From Lytechinus variegatus (taxonomy: Eukaryota > Echinodermata > Echinoidea > Temnopleuroida > Toxopneustidae), in NCBI RefSeq assembly GCF_018143015.1, contig NC_054749.1, positions 35,897,000 through 35,960,999 of the forward strand: a stretch of DNA of 64,000 nucleotides, read 5' to 3'. Position 1 is the first letter of the stretch; every line of letters begins with the position of its first letter. The translations under genes and the position numbers were made by a program. Shown piece after piece: positions 1 to 16,800 of the stretch. Under the pieces are notes generated by a model. That model was not told the DNA's origin. It ran no database searches and was given only the letters and a program-made list of their open reading frames with translations.

Positions 1-29
1 TCTTCAATATTATCTTGAAAAGAACGCTG

Positions 30-75
30 GATTTTTTCAATTTCAATTCAATTTATTTATTCAACTTTAACTATG
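30..75 (-). mobile_element. Possible 3' tail of a minus-strand LINE
   Basis: The segment reads, on the minus strand, as an AT-rich end with repeated AATTG/ATTGA units, like the tail of the full LINE at 35640-35656. Too little of the element is inside the window to classify it. Confidence 0.3.
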
Positions 76-189
76 GTCATAAAATGTTGAGCTTATGGAT
101 ATTCCTCAGTTTTATCAAACTACAATGTTGGGATTCTCTTAATGTGAGAAACAGAGAGAATAATACAAAGTTCCAGATCATCTGGAACA

Positions 190-1737
190 ATTAACAACTG
201 AAAGTTACTCGAGATATGATCTTTCGAAAATTGTTTTAAAAAAGAATTGTGTTTTTAATGACATCCTTTAATACTGAAGGATGTATTTTAAGACAATTGG
301 ATGAAATGAAAAGGTTATATCATTTAGATGCCAACGAATACTTAAGATTACAAGGAGTGTATTCTTCATTTTTAAAGACAAATTTTTCTAAAATATTGTA
401 TACGAACTCATTTAAGAATGCAGCTATATCAAATATTATTCTTCCTGTTGAATTGGTACAGCTAAAACAACATAAAAAGTAATATTGTTATGATCTATTT
501 GTAGCAGAAAGATATGAGAATCCAGTAAGTACATTTAGACTTCAAAATATATATAATGTTTCAGATAAAGTATTGGTATCAGCTAATTCATTTAAAGGAG
601 AATGAAACCATTGGAACAAGATAGCTTGTGTGAAAACAGAAAATTCAAAGAAACAGATCAACAAAAGTTAGAGAAAAATCAGACAAATAATGAGAAAGTT
701 ATGAGCATTTGAATATTGCGATCACTAATGCTATGGAGATAGCAAATTGGCAATGCGACAAAGATGTGTGATGTCACTTGTGAACAACTCTCCCCATTAC
801 TTTAGTATATATTTCACTTGAATTGCCTCTTTTATCACATCTATCCATAGATCATGTGTTCTTTCTACATGAGGGCATGTATTACATATCTTTTAAGAAT
901 ACATCATGGATAAAGAGTTTGTATCATCATAAGAAAAAGCAAAAAGAGACATTTTGAGGTTATTTTATAGTCCACCAAAGGGAAAGTTGTTCATCAGTGA
1001 CATCACACATCCTTGTCGCATTGCCAATGGGAGGATCTCCATAGCATTAGTGATTGCAATACCGGTATTCAAATGCTCATAACTTTCTCATTATTTGTCC
1101 GATTTTTCTCAAACTTTCTTTATTCTTATTCTTTGATTTTTCTGTTTCTACACAAGCCTATTTGTTCCAAAGGTTTCATTCCCCTTTAATTTATTGAACA
1201 CTATTGATGTAAATTACAGAGAATTTAAGTTCAAAGTATTGAACGATATATTAAACTTGAACTATTGCTTCACTTTTATGTTCTTTATGTAATGCAGAAA
1301 ATGAAACAATCAAACATTTATTTTGGAATTGTCCATTTACACAGTTATATTGGAATCAACTAGGAAAAGAACTATGTCTGATTTTTCATTATTAACCGAA
1401 AAAAGTGTAATACTCTTTTTAATCATGTTCTAGTTATTGCAAAGAAATCAATTTATCTTAGTAGATGTAAATCATATACACCAACAGTTACTGATTGTGT
1501 TAATTTATTAACTAGATTGTATAAAATGGAAAAAATTTATAGCTATTTTCGAAACAACAAAAGGAGCGTCCGCAAACGCAGGTGGCAAGACATGATACAG
1601 TGGTTATCCACTCATGTTATGTAACTGTTATGTAATTTCTTATATTTCTTATAATGCATCATTTGTATTGTTGAACTGTATTGAATTGAATGTACCTTGA
1701 AGTGACCAATAAAATATCATTCAAATAAAAAAAAAAT
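190..1737 (+). mobile_element. L1/Tx1-like LINE 3' fragment, split by a MITE
   Basis: The plus-strand reading frame at 249-482 (QLDEMKRLYHLDANEYLRLQ) resembles the domain after reverse transcriptase in L1-type ORF2. After an interruption at 592-1189 the frame resumes with an L1-style segment. There is a zinc-knuckle-like remnant around 1300 (ETIKH-like, then FW-C) with several stops. The copy ends in a short A-run at 1728-1737 just after AATAAA. It is decayed, truncated at the 5' side and not functional. The A-run abuts the splice donor of the amine-oxidase exon ending at 1743. Confidence 0.6.
592..1189. mobile_element. Palindromic TTAA-flanked MITE, copy A1
   Basis: The element begins TTAAAGGAGAATGAAACC and ends with its inverted complement (TTTCATTCCCCTTTAA). 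Arms of about 200 bp pair across an AT-rich centre. A second copy of the same family lies at 38414-39011 and can be aligned along its length. Target TTAA at both ends fits piggyBac-type mobilisation. No ORF is present, so it is non-autonomous. It sits inside the L1-like fragment and is therefore younger than it. Confidence 0.8.
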
Positions 1738-1742
1738 CTTAC

Positions 1743-6977
<5,235 letters not shown>

Positions 6978-8217
6978 TTTCTGACTTCGATTAAAAAAAA
7001 GAGAGTTTTAATATACCTTTTACTTTAATGATTCAGCACGATTAATTGCATCTCAAATCGAGGTCAACGGTATGGTATACACACAGGCGCATCAGTAATA
7101 TTTCATTGAAAGTGAGGCCCTCTGATGTACCAACACACTACTAGTTAAACAAACCCAAAACACAGAACTAAAACATTGTAAACAGAGAGAAAATAAACAT
7201 TTAAACGGAAGAATTCTCAAGCCAAGGCCAAACATGCTAGAAGTCTGTGATTTTTCTTACCCCACCCTACACCCCCCACCCCTTTCCTATTCTTCATTCA
7301 TTCAACTTCACTCTCAAACTGTCCAAGTCTAATCTCCGCACAAGCTAGAAACGCGTACATTGGGTGCTATCACTTGTTCACTGCCCCCGCCCTGCCTTTG
7401 GGAATGAAGATCTATGGTTGCCAATGCAGTACAGAGCACACACTTAAAACAGTTTATCAAACTATCACTTTTGTAACCAAAAATATTAGATTTTGAGACC
7501 AAATTTAGCTTCGATATCCAACGTAATCTGCTCAAAATAAGCTCAAATCTATTGATGATTCAGAGAATCCGATGGCTCATTTTACATTTCACCACATTTT
7601 TTTTTCATTTTATGAATTTTGGTGAAATATTGATGAAACACCCCCCTGGTTCAGTGGTTGAAGCGGGACATTTTAGCACATGATTTTGCCGCCCTCTATA
7701 AGCGTCATGTAACTAGGTTGCATTAACAATGGATCCAAGATGGCGAAGACAACAAATGTGAGTAAACTCTCTTCTACTTTTATTTCTTCACCCCATTTCT
7801 GCGATTTTTTTTCCCTTTCAGTAATTTTTTTTTGGCCAAACGTTGCTAACCGATATTTTTACCCATGTACAGAAGTGTTAACGTCAGATTCAAATTATAA
7901 GGCCCAGTTTGGTGCATTTGTATAGTTGCATTTTCCCTTCCGACGTGGGACCCTATACGTACCCGCGCCAGGCGTTAGGGGGTAAAGGTACGATAGTACT
8001 ATGATTTTTACTCCCGAACGCCTCCAGGCTACCTCTGACCTCAGTGAGACAAAATTTTGGTGGAAAAAAAAATAGTTTTTGTTGGTGTTATTTCTTTTAT
8101 TCTTTTGCAAAGCAAGTCTCCAATATTTATTGGGAGATTGTCTCCCATATTGGAGAAAGTCTCCCAGTATCATATTGGCCGTGCACCTCTAATATTCGCT
8201 AGATATATTATAGCTAT
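6978..8217. other. Divergent intergenic region upstream of the amine oxidase
   Basis: No gene is convincing here. The amine-oxidase promoter should lie in this stretch. At 7739 a CAAGATGGCGAAGACAAC context (a YY1-like AAGATGGCG around an ATG) is followed by the donor-like AAT|GTGAGT. That could be a tiny first exon on the plus strand, but its phase does not fit JKAMP exon 2. The 8050-8210 part, with GCAAAGCAAGTCTCCAATAT and a GGGAGATTGTCTCCCATAT hairpin, recurs at 53640-53730. Confidence 0.35.
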
Positions 8218-9720
8218 AGGCTCCACATTAACTTTTTTTGGTGGTGGCCCGTTCGGGCCACCAAAACCTTCAAATAATTTTTTTTGGTGGCCCACTAATA
8301 AGGTTTGGTGGCCCGAAAAATATAAAGAAAAACATTAATTAAAAATGAATAAAACACCAGGTTGTGTAGATTTTTAATCTCCATATAGACACATACTCAT
8401 AATGGTAAAGTAAATAAATAGTGCATGTATCAAACTCAGATAGATTTACAAAACAATGATTTTTCCTTTCTTCCTTTTTGATTGTAAAACCTAGATTATG
8501 CAGGCCCCAAATCCAGTTTATTTTCTCTTTTCCAGCATATTATAGCAGGAGAAAATCACATGCTGCAGAATTAGAACAATGTGTAAAAGGGGGAAATAAA
8601 CAAAAATAATTTTTAGAATAGTATATTGAAAAAAGAAAACAAAAATTGTAAAAATGAATACGGTAAGTGAAATAAAACAAAAGAAAAAATGAAGAAAGAA
8701 AAAACAAAGAACAGGTCATAAAAAAATTTGAGAAAAAACAAAAGAAAATTTAAGAAAAATAAATAAAACAAAATTATCAAAAAATGGGGAAAATTATTAT
8801 TCAGTAGAAACATGTTCTTTAATCAGGCATTTTCAATGGGAAGGGGTATAAATGGTTTAATCACTGAAAAAAATGAAAGAAAAAAATAAAATGGCAAAAG
8901 TTATCTGGAAAAAACAGTGAGAAAATTCCTTCCCTATATTTGACAAAATGATGGGAAAAAAATCACATGTCATATCAATGAAATGCCTTCCCAAAGTATT
9001 TACTTCCTTAAGAGTGGTTTAAGAAGTCATTTGTAAACAAGAAAGAGCGGCCTATGTATTTTTGGCTCAAAGATACACAGCTTCGAATAAACCAAATATC
9101 AACATACATACAAATGCACATATGGGACTGTGATGTACTCACCTATGTGTTTTATGTGTATTAATGCATTTGGAAATCGGTCTTTTTGAGTCAAAAGAGA
9201 GGTCATAATTCCTCCTTTTAATGCTTGCAATTAATCAGGTTTCAGTAATATGGACTGTAGAAGGGCATTTCATTGGTGTAAAATGTGACTTTGACGTAGA
9301 TTTCCAAAGCTCTGGGGAAGATTTCTTAGCAGTAACATTTCGTATCGCAGCTCCCTGGGTCTGAATAGTCTGCTCGTGCACAGCTAGCTGCATTGGTTTC
9401 ATGCATGCAAAGCTCAGCCAGACAGCCGGCACGGCCGGCTGAATAATAGTTACTGTATACTAGCGGTAGGTACTGTCATGACTATGCAATCTTTGTGTGT
9501 GTGTATTTGTGTGTAGATTAACAAAAAAGGCGCATGACGAATTGGCTTGCAATTTTAACTGTAGAAGGTTGATAAATGCATGCAAAATCGGGAGAAAAAT
9601 TGCGCTACTTTGAAAATTATTGGTTGCCCGATTCGGGCCACCAAAACTTAACATTTTTTCAATAATGGTTGCCCGAGATGAATTTTTGGTGGCCCCGGGC
9701 CACCGCTAATGTCGAGCCTT
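8218..9720. mobile_element. Transposon-like element with GGCCACCAAAA subterminal repeats
   Basis: The left end (TAGGCTCCACATTAAC) matches the reverse complement of the right end (AAGGCTCGACATTAGC). Both ends carry paired GGTGGCCCG/CGGGCCACC hairpins (8240-8310 and 9625-9710). The ~1.3 kb interior is AT-rich without an ORF. A clear target-site duplication was not found, so superfamily and exact borders are open. Confidence 0.55.
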
Positions 9721-12700
9721 GCCTAATATTACCCAAAAATTAAGATACATGTAAAAGTAAATATTGGCAAATGACACATCAAATGAAAAGTCTTTGCAAA
9801 AGAAACGCAACAAAAAAAATGAAGAAAATTCAACCAACCGTTAAGGAGATATGGGTAATAAAAGATCGAATTTTTAAATCCCATTCTGCCGCATATGATG
9901 CCTGAAAATTTTTGGGATAAATATGTTACATTTGGATATTGCGCAGAGTTATTCCAAGTATATTTTCCCTTAAGTTCTGTGAATCTTTTTAGTCCAAAAT
10001 TTATGATGCTCAGGTATGCAGTTTTTAAATTACCTACCATTTAGTAGTACATGTCAGCCCCAAATTGCTGAAATATGTGATTTAATTTTCAAAAGCGAAA
10101 AACTATGAAAGAAAACATCTGTTAGAAATGCCATGAAAAATATGTGGGCCTACAGCAAAAATTAGCACTCAGTCAGTGGATGGGGTGCATATGGAACTCT
10201 TGCCAAATTATGAAGATGGTTTGTAGAACATGTCACAGCACACTCTAATGCAAGTTCACCTCAAACATCTACTTTGCTACAGGTTTTACCCGGAGATTCA
10301 GCCCCTGTAAATTCTGAATATCTGTATCACAGAATTGTGATATCTCTATTGGCTATGTGTGCATAAGAATCGCATGCGCCGGCGGTTAGCAGTACAGCGC
10401 GGCGCAGCGGCTGTTCCGGAGTCGTGACGAAAAATCTGTGAATACAACAAAACTTTCACAATAAACAACAAAAATTTCACAATAAACATCAAGCAATGTC
10501 GAATATCAATAGGATATGGATGCCCATTAATAGAGTAATTCCGTCATGAATTTATCAATTTTTCCACTTACCGGCACCTTATAAGTTATATTTCTGCTAG
10601 AACTTTAGAAGTAGTTTTGTATGTTTATGCTCCAAATTAGAAATTAGGGTTTACTGGCATATGGAACGCCACTTATGGAGCTGTGTACTTGTACTGTATA
10701 AACAGGTCTTTGTTTGTTTGTGTGTTTGTTTGTTTACTTGTTTGTTTGTTTCTCCTGATTTACGCTTGGATTGTTGTTTTGGAGAAATATCCATCTTACA
10801 AGTGGTAACTTTTTAGTATATTTTAAAATGGCACTCTACATACTCCACACCACCTGCCAAATAATATAGTACGACAATACAAGTCGGTGACTGTACTTCT
10901 TCATCAGAAGAAGAAGAAGGGGATGATAACAATTAAGAGAATTGTTTAAATTGTTTGATTTGATTTGATTTATTGATTTCCGTTTTATAATTGTACATAA
11001 TTATGATAAATATATCATAACAAGGTCGAAATACTGCAAGACATAATAAAATGTGTATAACATATAATCTTAGATTTAAGAAACACAATTCAATAAAAAA
11101 AAAGTTACCTAATTTTTTTTATTTAAAAGTGAAACAGAGGGTCGTGCCGAAAAAAAGAAAAGCGTGTGCAAAAGCCGCAAGCCCCTAACTTATTTTCATT
11201 ACAAAATTACAACAAAAATATATTGGGTCGTAATGATATAAAGAACTTTTGTTTAAAAATAAATAGGCCTACAAACAATTTTTGTGCACTTTACAAAAAA
11301 GTAACTGATGGATCGTGCGATAAATGTTTTGTTTTATAACAATAGGGAGTGATGGGGGAGGTGAGGGGTTGAGGAGAGGGGGGAGGGGAAGGACAGCTAA
11401 GTGCAGTGTACATTACGAAGAAAGAATGGTTTCATGCATGGCCGCGTATATAGGTCGACTCAGAATTTTGTGGGGGCCCGGGGGATCGAAGGGGGAGGCA
11501 TACATGTATCATGTTTATATATACGCCCAATAATTTAGTGCATCGATCCTATAAAGGATCCTTTAAAGGATCGATGCATTAAATTTTTTTGAAGAAAGTC
11601 GCTTGGGAAATCGGAGCAACCAGGCTTGTTTGGGGGACATTTTTTCATCTTCCAACGTGTCCAAAGTGAAATTGAAGTGTTTTTTTTTTTTGTGAATTTT
11701 GAGAAATTTCAGTAAAAATGTTTTTAAAATTGCTGCATGGGGGCGCAATGTCCCCCCCCCACACACACACACACCAATGCTGCGTATATACGACCATATA
11801 GTTTCATGCAAGGCAGTAGTAAAAATGTTAAGTTTGCTCTTTGTGCGCTTTTTATTTGGTTATGAGACAATTATTTAAATAAAAGCCTTCTTTTTATCTC
11901 ACATTCCTATTGTTTGAGGGTGTTTTTGTCTAGTGGAGGGGGTTGGGATCCGCCCTCCAAATAAAATAATAATAGATAAATAACTGATATATAAATAAAC
12001 AACCAATTTAAAAGAGAGAGTGAGAGAGAAAGGGAAAGTTAGGAAAAGTGGAAAGGGTCAAATATGTTTTGTACTGTTTGAACTGAAAATTATGTCAAAA
12101 TATGAACAAAAATAGATTTGATATTCAAAAGATCAATTTTTTGGCATGTCGCTCGCCCATCTGTTATTTAATCCGCCATATACATGGTATATCTGGCCCA
12201 AAATTGTTTGGCTCATACACCACAGGTCTAATACGTTCAACAATAAAGGGAAAGGCCGTACTTTTTTTAACTTGACTTTCCATTTTCTTATACTCACCGT
12301 TTCTATTCAGTTTTGCTTCAATTCTCTCCCCCCCCCCCACCGGTCATCTCCCCCCTCCCTCTCTCTGGCCGAGTTTCTCACTCTCTCCCTCTGACCCTTT
12401 CTTTTCATTATAAAGGGAAATCCAGCCTTGCATAAATGTTGTGTTGGAAAGAAAAAAAATCAATAAACAGAATGGTGAAAATTTGAAAGAAATCGGACAA
12501 GCAAAACAAAAAGTTATAGCTGCTTTAAAATTGAGATCACAAAGACTCAAATTGGCAATTGGTTAAGTAAATGATGACAAGGGGCAAGGTTAACTTTTAA
12601 ATAGACCATTGGTTTTCTCCTAATTCCCCTGGAGAAATTAATAAACTAAATATATCCCAGGAATCTAACATCAATTATTGTTTGATTAGGTAGCCATCCA

Positions 12701-13632
12701 GTTCATGATTGCAAAAAGTGCTTAGTTAGAACGTCCAGTTATCGTCTCAGGATATAAAAGTTTTTCAGCTCGCACTTCGCTCTCGCATTATTTATTTATA
12801 TACCCAATGCAAACAGCTAGTTTTTCAAGATAGTATTAAAAACAAAATGTTTCTCACTCGATTGTGTGAAATAGGCAAAATATTTGTGTGTTACCCCCAA
12901 AAATTATTCTTTTGCATCCCCCTAGGTTAAAAATCCTGGTGTCGCCATTGCCCTGACCCGATCCGCTAGCACTGGCCCCAAAATTTCTACAACCCAGAAA
13001 AAAAAGAGAACATGGAGAAAAGATGAAAGAACAAGAAAGGAAAATGTAAGATATGATGTTTAATACCATGTCAAAATCAATCTCAAAATTAGATTCTCAT
13101 GAAAATGTGATTTTTTTTTTCGCTGGCTTCGCTTTCTCGGGAATTTGGCAATTTTTTTTTGCCTTACACGCCATGCTGTGCCCCCTCTTTTTTGAGCTTA
13201 GCATTTATTGCTGGGGCACAATCATTAAAAAATCCTGTTCATATCATATATGCCATGACCGGGAAATTTTGGCTCCCCCCCCCCCCGGCCACCGACCCCT
13301 GTTACGACCCTGGAAATTGGGTTGGTGTTATGAAACTTTGACCAACTGATCTCGTATGATTTGAGTGCAGCCCCTCCCATTTTTTCTGATCGAAATCCCC
13401 TCTATTTTTGGATGAACACTTTTTTTTAGAGTTTTGATCATTCTTTTAAATATCGCTTTGTAAAACTGTTGGTAGGTGGGCCTCGAAATTTTTTTAAAGT
13501 CCAAGTGGTCCTCCAGTGAAAAGAGGTTGAGAAGCACTAGCTGCCCTAAATGTCAGGGGGGGGGGAGGGAGCTGGGGGTGGGGGTCGGGGTCACAGAAAT
13601 ACAATACACGTTAACAATTCGTTGGTCGGGGT
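9721..13632. other. Gene-poor region between two divergent genes
   Basis: No protein-coding exon is recognised. Visible items are: a TTTG-rich microsatellite (10700-10752); a minus-strand LINE-like tail with TTGAT units (10950-11110); G-rich and C-rich runs (11345-11395, 11750-11770, 12325-12365); and a half copy of a TTAA-type MITE (about 12405-12600). Confidence 0.5.
11540..11580. repeat. Short inverted repeat around TGCATCGATCCT
   Basis: TGCATCGATCCT is followed, after a short spacer containing AAAGGATCC, by AAGGATCGATGCA. It forms a 12-bp stem and looks like a MITE remnant or simple hairpin; no function is implied. Confidence 0.6.
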
Positions 13633-13673
13633 CACTGATCTCTCCCCTAACCCCTATAAGGGAGAGATCAGTG
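13633..13673. repeat. Perfect 14-bp inverted repeat upstream of JKAMP
   Basis: CACTGATCTCTCCC (13633-13646) and GGGAGAGATCAGTG (13660-13673) are exact inverted copies with a 13-base loop. Each arm is flanked by GGTCGGGG. It lies about 135 bp upstream of the JKAMP start codon, so it is in or next to the promoter or 5' UTR. Confidence 0.75.
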
Positions 13674-13683
13674 GTCGGGGTCC

Positions 13684-13707
13684 GGACGTGGAATTTATCT
13701 GACGTCA
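13684..13707 (+). promoter_or_regulatory. UPRE/XBP1-like and CRE/ATF-like sites in the JKAMP promoter
   Basis: GGACGTGG (13684-13691) holds the ACGTG core used by XBP1 and ATF6. TGACGTCA (13700-13707) is a perfect CRE palindrome. Both lie 100-125 bp upstream of the start codon. JKAMP is an ER-membrane, ERAD-linked protein, so stress-responsive bZIP control is plausible. This is inference from motifs only. Confidence 0.45.
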
Positions 13708-13806
13708 TCGTTGAGGGCGGAGGAACTCCAAACTGCTGATCGACGACAATTCGACTCGGGTGAAAAAAACAGTTCATCGTTCTTTTGCCAAAACTTTAAA
13801 GTGAAA

Positions 13807-16800
13807 ATGTGGCGGTTTGATCGAGAGGTGCTTTCTATTCTGCTGATGGTAATCGGCTTTTCATCTGCCGTTTGTTTTGGATCAGAAATAAGTCCATTTG
13901 AGCCGCGTAAGTTCAACGCTGTCCCAGTCGAGTCAAGGCCAAAGCCGAAGGTCCCCCGCAGCCGCGGCGGTGGGGCTCCCTGAGTCACTGACTCTAACCC
14001 GGCCCAGAGAGCTCCGGCCCGCTTTGCGGGCCCGAGCCCAGGGGGCCGTTTCATAAAGCTGTTCGTAAGTTAAGAGCGACTTTAAGAATGACTGGTGATC
14101 CTTTCTTACGCGCTAAACCATCGCCTACATGTATGTTGTAAACCATTTACCAAAAGAAAGGATCACCAGTCGTTCTTAAAGTCGTTCTTATCTTACGAAC
14201 AGCTGTATGAAACACCCACCAGGACTCGTCCGTGTACTGAGGCCTGAGCTGAATAGCAGCGGGTACTCTCCAAAATGGGGTAGGATGGGGTCGCAGTTGC
14301 AATAGCACCCCAAATAAAAGGGGAAAATTAGATTATGCACTTCAATTATGGATGAAGCTGACACAGAATTCTGACATCGAGGCACAAACTGGACCCTCAA
14401 AAAAAGGAAAAGTTCTGTCACGTTCGTTCTTTCAAAATTGAAAACAAATTGCCGATCGATACCGAGAACGAACGTGACATGGAGGTCTCACGTTTCCTTT
14501 TATGAGGGTCCAGTTTGTGTCTTGCTGTCAGGATTCTTTGTTACAACTTACAATACACCTCCATCCATAGCCTTGCTTGAGAAGTTGAGGACTCCATGAT
14601 GATGTTTAAATTTTTGCCACACACTGCATGAAAATAATTTTCTTAAGTACCGGTACCGTATAATTGTTTTGTTTTTTATTCATTCCTTTTTTCTGAAGAC
14701 TGAAAGAAATTTTTTTTTTGAATACATACGAAACTGAAAACGATAAAGGTTGTTGGTGGAAGATCTGTGAGACATTCTAACAAAAGGGAATGTTTTAAAA
14801 GTTTTAATTCTCCGTGATTGTACAATGGTCCAAGCCAGGGAAGCATCATTTGTGATAAAATTCAGCTTTTTTTTTAGAGAGATGAATTTAATACAAATTC
14901 CAATAATCTCACAGTAGCCTAAGATATATTTTCTGTGGGGGGGGGGTCGAGTAGGTGTAGCAATAGTGAAGTGGAGTAACATGTAGTCTTGAGGACTCCT
15001 TGATGATTTCTTTTTAAATACTTTGACTTTGACTGTTTAGGAGGCAGCGTAGCTCAGTCGGTTAGAGCGCATGTTTCGGATAAGATCGTAGATCTCAACG
15101 TGAGGGGTTCGAGTCCCGCTCATGCCGAAACGCGTCTAACAAAAAATCTGATGCTATAGCGTTGTGTGTTATCGTGCCTCACCACTGTATTCAGTGCAGG
15201 TGTGAATGCAGTTGGAAAACACTCCGTCCATCAGAAAGGACGCAAATGTTGGTCCCGTGTATAGGAGAGTCACAACCTATGCACGTTAAAACCAATACAC
15301 TATTCGTCAAAGAGTAGGGTGTTCACCCGGTGTATTGCACCTGCCGGTCCTGGTAAGTCAAGTCAATCTTGACGTTCATATGCCATAATAATCAATATAA
15401 TGATTGTGGGCATTAACGGAAAGACAAGACAAGACATATACTTCTTCATCATGGAGCCTTGAACCGCCTGCCATATATGTTAAGAGACTCACCAAAACAA
15501 AGATGGGTTTCCCTAGGAAATCCATCCTTTAAGATAAAAATAAAGTAAATGGTGGTGATTTTATTTATTTTTTACACCTTTATATGCCTAATGCGTATGA
15601 AGGATTCCAAATTGGGTTGACGAAAAAGGCAAAACGTTGAAGATTTCTTACCAGACTGATCTCGTGCAGATCCCTCGATCAGTTTGTCAACAAAGCAAAT
15701 ACAATAGTTCTGACCTTTGAACTGCTTCTTTATGACGTAGCTATGATTAGCGATGTTACAAAATGCCGTTCTGAAGAACAATTTGTAGATAGAAATTATT
15801 ATTTAACAAATACGAAAATTTAATATGTGATTATAAATAATTATTATAATAATTATTCATAATCACGTACCGTATTAAATTTTAGTTTGTTAAATCACAT
15901 ATTGAATTTATATTTTTTAATTTTTAAGATTATTTTGATTACTTCTTGTTATTCCGTCAAAATAATGCAGAATAGGGCCATCGTCCCATCATGTTTGTCA
16001 GAGTGTACACAATCTATTGCAACGTGTACAAAGTCAATGGAGTGTACGGGTTTGGGAACGCCACATGAAATATAATGCACAAAATTGCAGAATCTTGCTA
16101 ATTTTTGATCAATTCCTGAGCAATCGGATCACAAGCCAAGACCATTTCCTATGTAGAAAAGATGGCTGGATATCGTTATCGCTATCGATCCTTTCACATA
16201 CCTTTCCTCCGAATCATTTTGTGACCAGGTGATCATGACGTGAGCTGCGCGATAAATCAATCAGCAGTCTCCAAATTGCTGCTGTGAGCTGTGCAGAGCT
16301 CGGCAGTCTGTGTCACACAGTCAATGGCAACATTTCGATGTACAGATAAAATCCAGTAATCTTGACTCTTTTCAGATGTTCCATTAGCAGATTTTTTCTT
16401 ATTCAATGAGTATGGTAATGGTAGACCAACTTTAAATCCAAAATAAGACAAACCAACAATGCACCTAATATAAAGCATGCTTGGTGCTGTGTCAAAATCA
16501 TGAAAGCAGTTGTCATGAAAATTAAGACCCGTCTTTATCCCTAGTCTCCAATTTCAAGAAAAATGTAACCTTGGCACTGAATTACTTGCACCTAAGTAAT
16601 GTTAATTTTCAGCTTGAAATTTAACCTTGAAACAAAAATTAACCTTGAGGGCCAAAGCTCATTCTCTATAATCATTTTGAAAAAAAACGTTGACGGATTT
16701 AAAGATAGTTAATAAGGCATTTCTTTGTGTTAGATATTCATGCCCTACATGTGTGAAATAACTTACTTAATATTTCCCGAGAAGTACAATACTATTGTAT

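Noticed and set aside
7739..7756. Alternative first exon of JKAMP (MAKTTN with donor)
   Set aside because: It would end in phase 0, while JKAMP exon 2 needs one preceding base; no link was found.
15043..15128. Functional tRNA gene
   Set aside because: A and B boxes and acceptor-like ends are present, but the body continues into a repeated SINE and the anticodon arm is irregular.
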